The notes under the pieces were generated by a model, which saw only the letters and a program-made list of their open reading frames with translations, made no database searches and had not been told where the DNA came from. Of a DNA stretch of 28,588 bases, positions 24,501 through 28,588 are shown piece by piece. The position numbers and the translations under genes are program-made. Source of the DNA: a virus; the IMG/VR virus record IMGVR_UViG_3300037584_002040, positions 1 to 28,588 of that record, one strand, 5' to 3'. The first letter of the stretch is position 1. The number at the start of each line of letters is the position of its first letter.

Positions 24501-26230
24501 GTCTCAATGGCATCACCCGGTTTATGTCTTACGTCAATACAAGTCTCAACCCAGAATTTGTTATGGGTAACTTCCCGCGAGATGTAGAAACAGCGGTGAT
24601 GAACATTCTTGCTGAACAGTCAATGGTTGGCGGCAAGGCAGTAGATGCAAAAGGAATTATCTCTAAGGTTCTGAAAAGAACGATCCCCTCTATAGGTGTG
24701 TTTTATAGGGGCATGAGAGACCCCAGCAAGCTGTCTGCTGAAGACGCCAGAGACTTTAACGAGTTTATAAAGACCGGCGCAAAAACAGACTGGTTCCATT
24801 CCAAAGACCCAGAGGATCAGAAAAAGAACATTCAGTCCATGATGGAGATGGCAAGCGGCACATTTAGGGGTAATGCAAAGCAAGGATTTAGAGCGACACT
24901 TGACTTCATTGATGACTCCAACTCTGCTGTAGAAAACGGAATTAGGCTTTCAACTTTTGTTGCGGCAAGGGATGCCATGATCGAAAAAGGCATACCCAGA
25001 AACGAGGCCATTCAAGAGGCCGCAACTCTCGCCAAAAACCTGACCGTAAACTTCAACCGCAAAGGCAACTCAGGCCAGCTACTGAACGGTTTGTATTTGT
25101 TCTTCAACGCATCTGTGCAAGGCACTGTGAACACAATGCGCGGCCTGAATGTGTTTAGTAAAGACTCCTCAAGATTTAAGCAGGGCATGGTTGGCGGAAT
25201 AATTGGTTTTGGTGCGCTAACGACCGCTATAGCTCAATCAATTCTGGGTGAGGATGAATACGAGAAAATACCGGAGTACATCAGGGACAGAAATTTAATC
25301 ATCCCAGCGGCACTGTGGGGCGGCGAAGGCTACCGCATGATCCCACTGCCTTATGGTTACAATGTTTTTCACAACTTGGGTGAGAATTCTTATCTGGTAT
25401 CAAACGGCAATCTGTCCCCAGAAAAGGCGGCAGTGAGATCAACCAACGTATTCTTGGGGTCTTTTAATCCGCTTGGCACATCATCTAGCGAAACATATTT
25501 AGGTTCCGTAGGAAAAACGATTGCGCCGCAAGTTGGCAAGCCGTTGGTGGAACTGATGCTGAATGAAAACTACTTCGGCGCACCGATATACCCACCAGAC
25601 AATCCTTTCGGTGGTGCACAAGAGCCACTATCCCGAAGATCGTTTAGAAGCACCTCTCAGGTATGGAAGACGCTCTCAGAGGGTATGAGTGAGCTAACCG
25701 GAGGAAATGAGTCTGAGCCGGGATTTATAGAAATGCCTCCCACCGCGTTCAGCTATCTTACTGGGTTTATTCTCGGTGGCGCTGGCTCATTTGCAGAAAG
25801 AACCTTCTTCAAGTTGCCAGAGGCAATTATTGACCCAACCAGAGACCCAGAATTAAAAGATATTCCTTTTGTCAGGAGGGTCTACGGTGAGATAACCGAG
25901 GGTGCTAACACTGAGAAGTACTACGAGCGCAGGCAAACGCTACAGCAAAAAGACCGCCAAGCTAACGATGTGCTCACTGGTTCAGAGAGGGGCAGTTACA
26001 GGCGAGAAAACAAAGAATACATCAGGATGTTGCCCGTTCTAAAGGCGACTGAAAAGCGACTCAGGGCGCTGAGGAAGGCGCAGAAGCAAATACGGGCGCA
26101 GATGGAGAACGCAACCCCCAGTAGAGCGATAGAGCTGGCTGAAAGAGAACAGGTGATACAAAAGCGCATTGATGACACGATGAACAGGTTTAATTCCAGA
26201 TACAATGACATAGTGGGTAAAACAAAATGA
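18584..26230 (+). CDS. Giant polyvalent internal-virion protein with zincin motif and LPD38-like region
   Basis: 2548 residues, with an AAGGGG site at 18570-18575. Residues 1-37 form the short VRVPDGRILKINHPEGAS domain common on giant phage proteins. An acidic linker and a Gly/Ala-rich hydrophobic region (~134-190) able to enter membranes follow. H917-E918-V919-V920-H921 is an HExxH zinc-metallopeptidase motif, with EEAIAEM (978-984) supplying a likely third ligand. Residues ~1470-1503 (PERHGYFYDR, then ADEVIQVGPLVLAKN) and ~1977-2250 (beginning near FMSYVNTSLNPEF) match polyvalent-protein segments, the latter LPD38-like. Residues ~2473-2548 are a coiled coil. No lysozyme motif was seen. By position it equals T7 gp16, an ejected protein; proteolysis is predicted, not shown. 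Confidence 0.8.
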   Translation: MPVSDVRVPDGRILKINHPEGASERDIFEFAEYNYLQSQSDQNQEPDEEVRISEPVVEEEEETGLFDDITEFGQRTVGSAARILGQAPAGLQSLFRDGFEEDEELVERNRAIEESVRTGLGYDEEYDDSTLGLAADVTGSVLGFGGAAVTGAAIGSVVPGVGTLLGGIIGAGTGMLLGAGSNVASGMEETARQIESGRIVNDEDYEAASTRLAAIGASEGLPFIGPAFRVMRRITGAAAKNPKAVEKLGDYIRSAAIQGTEEAAQEALAGIASDAVLKEYINPDIEIGDSLAVDIVAGGTAGALFDVGINLATRRRRGVSGTEEDPVEPLREERIAEETILRENIENAEAARRERASQLASVGPAPTQEPVVLPELLDINGIIVEPTREEAMAMEKDRAYGFGRAGEDLSREERALIRGYKQRVPTADSYKGLARTVVQQMGDSFPVEAEFYIEDDIDGQPGMVAIKDGNGNTYGRAVPEGMRLKLQPAVAALNGQTVEENIFQSNRSVIADSKENYSPEQISTLQRVGRIALGPESLSYTSEAADYAGSTTVEKGFTPQLSAEKVIEANIPRKKQTISQRINVRRIREGKVPSNRFAISEIRREIGKDVGRLAEYEAGAFRVDTYAALPSQVKGKFAVQPMSLNVDGRLEPSGDLIFDRPSTAAERQAAREAGRSARKRVQFASAAEAFEFARDANSRKGGSYIPSKELMGDPEFGVDKIQEILDRKNISSPLNSPEIKNLAARFTGRKLRRDQSVSDLTASERQLFYQKLRQLPRFSSPTNIPLFKLRPKKEPAPVVEEQVEGEALALPSPTTPEGMDAATKGMLQRAMEKRLKQLGLAEVTPVVTNLINNVERDVDGNVYFKGLADAERDLDVQPQGGYSIDGAKVVQVAVDAIMAQSPKADNIEAAVVDVLNHEVVHALREIDLITQSELQLLERLSTRYKKVDTDQTYLEWATQTYTDPNNPEKSLNPVAVSEEAIAEMIRDAVTGRIIIDNKPAKLAGKPRSIINKIVKFFKGLVGTATEVDPDYTSFTQFMNDLEAGRIGERERGVVRTLYRLEKGTGRFIDRRGVVDGIQVRTDEGDALYSATVDTPTGRTVIETDDPEFTERSARTLAEQGARRAKQTLDQYPKAAQLSLAELERYSPGLPASPDMYTEESRDAGAVRKGDYRADLGIPNEDAYFEVLGAKRQLEQGEARRSPVKVDTLMQDAGIDSLMFSLVDRRNLNFKDVTTRIPELTEAAQRISATLEEIKGLPLEERQQRMLELKREYNDLIDEYKPVLPFEFVPAPEKVEATGGWTDAIGNGRDADDQVILTPTKRPGIRNALREDKKERVNLPIEEGTVVELRLDIPAYKEYGTWVPTLHIRTAKLSKKDKARHKKHLISEKTGRDKTELTSYRPFASIENVTFPTFEASALKVADASKPKSTFAKVSGNLIERSEAETLALAEEAVASSLRKDGEWTQVGMDPERHGYFYDRSNHRMMLTKADEVIQVGPLVLAKNAELVDAQQVLSEEVAGAVGAKKNNVIAFARKAADRNVISSSQKQLDGVIEYAVDNQPDDIGMATLRAGPMANSINSGFADQNGAYTSFTTPPPKSFLKRVLFEVQDKLIDLKAIEDSINAARAAAGLPRLKSSQSAYVGEETLAGKIAAFDRSFTENELKPLLKEMSDNDVTLDQMDEFLVLRHAVERNARVRKINPSMPDAGSGKWNKVELTDAYVKRKMLADYGMTWNDAKGEWVGGNDISKVMSALAGKIDKMNSTTLAISQKGGLITEQERALLDGYFKYYTPLRGISQEEDIAAESDARTAGSGGSLSVVGKEVKRMMGRGTEAISPFATIVSERGTQAARAVKNTSFGKRLVDLIKQNPNDEVWELVSPDDPRYRRAFDTSYTYVGPDASRYGERKTDISGEADKKNWVKKVRVIKDPIMNPTGQGLLGVKVDGVQYFVEFKNPDLQKAVLNLDAQTTYRIIERLNGITRFMSYVNTSLNPEFVMGNFPRDVETAVMNILAEQSMVGGKAVDAKGIISKVLKRTIPSIGVFYRGMRDPSKLSAEDARDFNEFIKTGAKTDWFHSKDPEDQKKNIQSMMEMASGTFRGNAKQGFRATLDFIDDSNSAVENGIRLSTFVAARDAMIEKGIPRNEAIQEAATLAKNLTVNFNRKGNSGQLLNGLYLFFNASVQGTVNTMRGLNVFSKDSSRFKQGMVGGIIGFGALTTAIAQSILGEDEYEKIPEYIRDRNLIIPAALWGGEGYRMIPLPYGYNVFHNLGENSYLVSNGNLSPEKAAVRSTNVFLGSFNPLGTSSSETYLGSVGKTIAPQVGKPLVELMLNENYFGAPIYPPDNPFGGAQEPLSRRSFRSTSQVWKTLSEGMSELTGGNESEPGFIEMPPTAFSYLTGFILGGAGSFAERTFFKLPEAIIDPTRDPELKDIPFVRRVYGEITEGANTEKYYERRQTLQQKDRQANDVLTGSERGSYRRENKEYIRMLPVLKATEKRLRALRKAQKQIRAQMENATPSRAIELAEREQVIQKRIDDTMNRFNSRYNDIVGKTK

Positions 26231-26673
26231 AGATGGACTGGCTGTACCACGCTACCTGTGAGCGCGTAGTAGACGGCGATTCTATTATCCTGACGATAGA
26301 CGCTGGATTTGACGTTCTCCTGAGCAAACAGTCAGTGCGGCTATATGGTATAGACACGGCAGAGACTCGCGGAGGAACCCCAGAATTGAAGGCTCTTGGC
26401 CTTCTCGCTAAAGATTATGTGACGCAGATGGTGCCAGAAGGTTCTGAGCTGTTGATCAGGACGCACATGGATCGGAAGGGCAAGTTCGGCAGAATACTGG
26501 GAGAGCTGTATCTGCCAGAGGTGCCTGACGTTGAGGGCTTTCAGGACAGAAGCCTGAACACCATCCTGCTAGACGAAATGCTGGCTGTGCAGTACTACGG
26601 TCAGTCCAAAGAAGACATCATCAATCAGCACCTGATCAATGTTGAGCATCACAAGGCTGAAGGCAGAATCTGA
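26227..26673 (+). CDS. Staphylococcal nuclease-like (thermonuclease) protein
   Basis: 148 residues covering one SNase (OB-fold) domain. Catalytic and calcium-binding positions of staphylococcal nuclease are all present: D18 in VVDGDS, R38, D43 and T44 in VRLYGIDTAE, E46, and R89 in KFGRILGEL. Staphylococcal nuclease cuts DNA and RNA with calcium. There is no signal peptide or membrane span, so it would act in the cytoplasm or enter with the virion. The start ATGA overlaps the stop of the giant virion protein, and a small membrane protein gene follows. Host DNA breakdown, genome processing or exclusion of other phages are possible roles. A second in-frame ATG at 26233 is an alternative start. 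Confidence 0.85.
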   Translation: MKMDWLYHATCERVVDGDSIILTIDAGFDVLLSKQSVRLYGIDTAETRGGTPELKALGLLAKDYVTQMVPEGSELLIRTHMDRKGKFGRILGELYLPEVPDVEGFQDRSLNTILLDEMLAVQYYGQSKEDIINQHLINVEHHKAEGRI

Positions 26674-26843
26674 TGGAGGAGTGCGCGGCTAACCAAGTAG
26701 AGTCCGCGCTTGAAGGCGTCTGGGAGATACTGGCCCTGCACCCTTGGGACTTGATTTACCTGTCCATACCTATGAGCATCATTGCCTTCTACTTCCTGTC
26801 GATCTATGCGATCTTCAAACGCATCCAAAACAAGTATTCGTGA
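26673..26843 (+). CDS. Small single-pass membrane protein (56 aa)
   Basis: 56 residues, starting in the TGATG overlap with the nuclease gene and ending in TGA. It has a soluble N terminus (EECAANQVESALEGVWEIL), a hydrophobic span (~residues 27-48, LIYLSIPMSIIAFYFLSIYA) and a basic tail (KRIQNKY), so a cytoplasmic C terminus is likely by the positive-inside rule. It is below usual ORF cut-offs and could be missed. The stop overlap, intact frame and membrane profile support it. It is the last gene of the plus-strand unit. Function is unknown; co-translation with the nuclease may indicate envelope tethering or an exclusion role. Confidence 0.68.
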   Translation: MEECAANQVESALEGVWEILALHPWDLIYLSIPMSIIAFYFLSIYAIFKRIQNKYS

Positions 26844-26848
26844 ATTCA
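26841..26848. other. Shared stop-codon palindrome at convergent gene junction
   Basis: TGAATTCA contains the TGA of the plus-strand gene and, as TCA, the TGA of the minus-strand gene, with only two bases between them. No GC-rich hairpin followed by a T-run is visible around it, so there is no room for a classical terminator between the two opposing transcription units. Confidence 0.75.
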
Positions 26849-27133
26849 AAGCTCCCCCTTCATTTTCTTTGTCACGAAGAAGCCCTCATGCTCAGGGTAA
26901 TGCGCCATGAATAAACGGGCGTAGTAGGCGATGAAGTCGTTGCTGATCTTGAAGTCGCAACCAGATGTCTCAATCGCAGTTTCCCAGCGTATCCTGTTGA
27001 TTATCAGCCAAGCACTACAGCGTTTGTGTCCACGCCTGATGGCCTGAAAAGTAAACCGCTTGAACAGCTCGTAAACGTGAGGGTTCTGTTTGTGCCATTC
27101 CCACCATGCCTGCTTGCGATTCATCTTAGCCAT
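26846..27133 (-). CDS. Conserved phage protein of unknown function (WxxxHxxNPxVY type)
   Basis: 95 residues from ATG 27133, overlapping the upstream gene by eight bases; a second ATG at 27124 is possible. The pattern AWWEWHKQNPHVYELFKRF, AWLIINRIRWET, FKISNDFIAYYARLFMAHYP and GFFVTKK is that of a conserved small protein common in the replication regions of phages and prophages, whose role I do not know. It is probably a compact helical nucleic-acid-associated protein; the basic, aromatic composition is compatible with this. It closes the minus-strand unit and ends two bases from the opposing late genes. Confidence 0.75.
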   Translation of the reverse strand: MAKMNRKQAWWEWHKQNPHVYELFKRFTFQAIRRGHKRCSAWLIINRIRWETAIETSGCDFKISNDFIAYYARLFMAHYPEHEGFFVTKKMKGEL

Positions 27134-27323
27134 CTTTCAATATCTTCATGGCGTTTTCTAGCGACTCAATCGCCCCAGCAAGGCTTTCCACAGCCTCAAG
27201 GTTTTCCTCGACCAGCTCTTCTATTTTGGTCAGCCGCTCCTGAATCATTGCTAGAAACTTATCAGCAGTGGCGAGGCCGTCTGCGTAGGCGTCACCTTCT
27301 AACTCAATCGTTAGCTTTGTCAT
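27126..27323 (-). CDS. Small acidic coiled-coil protein
   Basis: 65 residues, strongly acidic, with a heptad-like region (residues ~25-62, MIQERLTKIEELVEENLEAV then LAGAIESLENAM) predicted to be a coiled coil. It starts 20 bases inside the upstream gene and ends in an eight-base overlap with the next, so it belongs to the same minus-strand unit. No family is recognised. It may be an oligomeric partner of a neighbouring replication protein. Confidence 0.6.
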   Translation of the reverse strand: MTKLTIELEGDAYADGLATADKFLAMIQERLTKIEELVEENLEAVESLAGAIESLENAMKILKDG

Positions 27324-27693
27324 TCCGGTTCTCCCAGAACCTGTAATTTACAGGCTCATCAACTGTCTGATATTGGACGTATCGCTTAATCTTCTGCGCT
27401 TTGAGTAACTGCCAACCTGTCTCTTCGTTGCCATAACGCTCATGGCTCTCATTTATGATTGAGTTGGACTCAATGTCATACCAGTCGCCTTCTGACGTAG
27501 CGCCGTATAACTCTTTGACCATCCGCTTTTCAGGGCCAACCAATTCCCCAAAGGAGTGAGAAAAGCTTGGATCAGAGCCAACGCCGTTGTATTCCGGCTC
27601 TGTGGCTGGATAGGTACACTCTGCGTCTAACCAAGCCAAATAGTCTTCCGAAGAATGTTGCCGACCCACGCGCTTACGCCAATACCTACTCAC
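27304..27693 (-). CDS. Hypothetical protein in replication module
   Basis: 129 residues from GTG 27693, which overlaps the previous stop by eight bases. The protein is hydrophilic and aromatic-rich: a basic start (MSRYWRKRVGRQH), an acidic middle and a C-terminal WQLLKAQKIKRYVQYQTVDE segment. No membrane span or catalytic motif is visible and I do not recognise the family. The intact frame, overlap pattern and position between NinB-like and coiled-coil genes support it as real. Confidence 0.6.
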   Translation of the reverse strand: MSRYWRKRVGRQHSSEDYLAWLDAECTYPATEPEYNGVGSDPSFSHSFGELVGPEKRMVKELYGATSEGDWYDIESNSIINESHERYGNEETGWQLLKAQKIKRYVQYQTVDEPVNYRFWENRNDKAND

Positions 27694-28111
27694 GTTCTAC
27701 CTCTGGCGGCGGTACGTCATAGCCCATCTGTGCCGCTACCCTACAGAGTGTCTCAATCAGCTCTGAGTAGTCGCCACGGGTAGCATCGTTGCTACGCTTC
27801 ACCGGACGACGAACCAGCCCAAACTTGGTGTCGATCTCCTCTGACCCATAGCACTGGCAGAGAATCTCGTTGTGCATCTCGTCAGGGGTCAAGCCGCAGA
27901 ATTTTGCGAATCCGTTGCACCACTTTCTGTAGTAGTTCTCTTGCGGTCTGGAGCGGTGAGTCCGTAGAGGCTTCACCTCCAACGTCACCCCGTGCTTCGA
28001 CTGTAAATTGACCTCCAGTATTTGAGGCGCCACTTGCGGAAACTCCTGACACAGTGACTGTAACACTCTCATCCGCTTCACTGCGCCGCTCTTCGGTAGG
28101 TGTATCTCCAT
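27686..28111 (-). CDS. NinB-like recombination protein
   Basis: 141 residues. The core RSRPQENYYRKWCNGFAKFC, then GLTPDEMHNEILCQCYG and, towards the C terminus, DYSELIETLCRVAAQMGYDV and PPPE, is the arrangement of phage NinB-type proteins, in which RSxxQN begins the conserved part. Lambda NinB (Orf) binds single-stranded DNA and SSB and acts in recombination mediation. Here an SSB-like gene and a YbcO-like gene lie just upstream, matching that context. ATG 28111 overlaps the previous stop by one base, with AAGGA in front. The glutamine of RSxxQN is kept. The family call is by recalled pattern. Confidence 0.7.
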   Translation of the reverse strand: MEIHLPKSGAVKRMRVLQSLCQEFPQVAPQILEVNLQSKHGVTLEVKPLRTHRSRPQENYYRKWCNGFAKFCGLTPDEMHNEILCQCYGSEEIDTKFGLVRRPVKRSNDATRGDYSELIETLCRVAAQMGYDVPPPEVERE

Positions 28112-28434
28112 TACTCATCCTTCATTCCTTCTACTGTGATGACGCCCTGATCAATCCGGCGCATCAATGTTTTGACTATGTTGAACAGGAACTGTTCTGA
28201 CCTGTCGATCTTCTTCTCAAAGGTTGCGCCACCACCGCCCACATCGAATTGATAGTGGCACTTGTGGCAAAGGTCAGCGATCACCAAGTCATGTGGTTTG
28301 TGACCTGTACCCTTGCCAAGTGCGTGTGCGCGTAGGCCGGTGTAGTGAGCCGCAACCACGGTGCCATCCCTGACACCGCAGTTGACGCAGGACTGATCCT
28401 TCGCCGCATCCAGCAGTTTTTTCGACCTGATCAA
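28111..28434 (-). CDS. YbcO-like (DUF1364) HNH/zinc-motif putative nuclease
   Basis: 107 residues from a TTG codon at 28434. No ATG precedes the conserved region, and the start overlaps the SSB-like stop. The motifs are CVNC (residues ~16-19), AAHYTGLRAHALGKGTGHKP and LCHKCHYQFDVGG, giving two Cys pairs and several His. This matches the DUF1364/YbcO family, proposed to be a Holliday-junction-type or HNH nuclease that can act with NinB-type proteins. The C terminus is helical. Position between SSB-like and NinB-like genes supports a recombination role. The non-ATG start could reduce translation; activity is inferred. Confidence 0.75.
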   Translation of the reverse strand: MIRSKKLLDAAKDQSCVNCGVRDGTVVAAHYTGLRAHALGKGTGHKPHDLVIADLCHKCHYQFDVGGGGATFEKKIDRSEQFLFNIVKTLMRRIDQGVITVEGMKDE

Positions 28435-28588
28435 AACGGTATGTCGTCTACTTCAAGCTCGATGGGCTGGGGCTTTGGTGGGGGTGGGGGAGCCGCTTGT
28501 GCCTCTGCATCCCAGAACACCTCAGCCGTGACGTACTGGTATTCCTGACCAGTATCCTTCGCCTTTCGATTCCATGAGGCGATCTGAA
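28431..28588 (-). CDS. SSB-like protein, C-terminal part (partial)
   Basis: The frame is open from the window end and stops at TGA (28433-28431). It encodes QIASWNRKAKDTGQEYQY, then VTAEVFWDAEAQAA, a proline-rich linker (PPPPPKPQP) and the end IELEVDDIPF. The DDIPF end is the hallmark of single-stranded DNA-binding proteins, used to recruit partners. The preceding segment aligns by eye with the last strand of the SSB OB fold (SWxxKDxGxxYxxTTEVVADEVxFLD type). The N-terminal portion lies beyond 28588. It probably coats ssDNA in replication and recombines with the NinB-like and YbcO-like proteins. Annotating the full gene needs the adjoining sequence. Confidence 0.65.
   Translation of the reverse strand, partial: QIASWNRKAKDTGQEYQYVTAEVFWDAEAQAAPPPPPKPQPIELEVDDIPF

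Noticed and set aside
27882-28118. Minus-strand 78-codon frame starting just before the NinB-like gene
   Set aside because: It overlaps the NinB-like gene in another frame. The NinB-like protein has the recognisable conserved core, while this product is Ser/Gly/Thr-rich without motifs.
1-28588. tRNA genes, integrase, attachment sites or insertion sequences
   Set aside because: No cloverleaf-like sequence, recombinase motif or terminal inverted repeats were noticed on reading; a covariance-model search was not possible here.

Overview
This window reads as part of the genome of a tailed double-stranded DNA phage with a short (podovirus-like) tail. The host is probably a marine bacterium. The phage call rests on adjacent tail-fibre, tail-chaperone, holin, endolysin, DNA-stabilisation and internal-virion genes packed almost without gaps. 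The marine and podovirus calls are inferences: several proteins (the DUF7483-like repeat protein, the VTG-repeat protein, the NILEQED-type virion protein and the LPD38-type giant protein) belong to families I recall mainly from marine viral contigs. I see no bacterial chromosomal gene, tRNA, rRNA, insertion sequence, CRISPR array, integrase or attachment site.

Layout. (1) Positions 1-6849, plus strand, is the tail-fibre region. A small virion protein is followed by two cassettes. Each opens with a fibre carrying the same ~103-residue N-terminal domain and closes with a tail-assembly-chaperone-like protein. One fibre carries a beta-propeller-like repeat array. The other cassette carries a 644-residue repeat protein. 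(2) Positions 6853-9513 hold three small proteins (two membrane-anchored), a VTG-repeat protein and a fibre-like protein with ten TGNV repeats. (3) Positions 9523-10462 are the lysis cassette: a 3TM holin with the best Shine-Dalgarno in the window, a second small membrane protein and an M15-type peptidase endolysin. (4) Positions 10463-26230 are the neck and ejection module. It has a P22 gp10-like stabilisation protein, two small virion proteins, a 741-residue protein with an EF-hand loop, a GNAT-like protein (T7 gp13 position), two gp14/gp15-like internal proteins and a 2548-residue polyvalent protein with a zincin motif and an LPD38-like region (gp16 position). (5) Positions 26227-26843 hold a staphylococcal-nuclease-like enzyme and a 56-residue single-pass membrane protein. 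(6) Positions 26846-28588, minus strand, are the edge of a replication/recombination module: an SSB-like C terminus (cut by the window end), a YbcO-like HNH protein, a NinB-like protein and three uncharacterised small proteins.

The genes combine into one late transcription unit (plus) that builds the tail, ejects DNA and proteins and lyses the cell. It meets a minus-strand DNA-metabolism unit head-on with only two bases between stop codons. Most neighbouring genes overlap by 1, 4 or 8 bases, so translation is probably coupled over long stretches. No gene-free stretch exceeds about 20 bases. Terminase, portal and capsid genes would be expected upstream of position 1 and polymerase/helicase genes beyond 28588. 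Neither is visible here.
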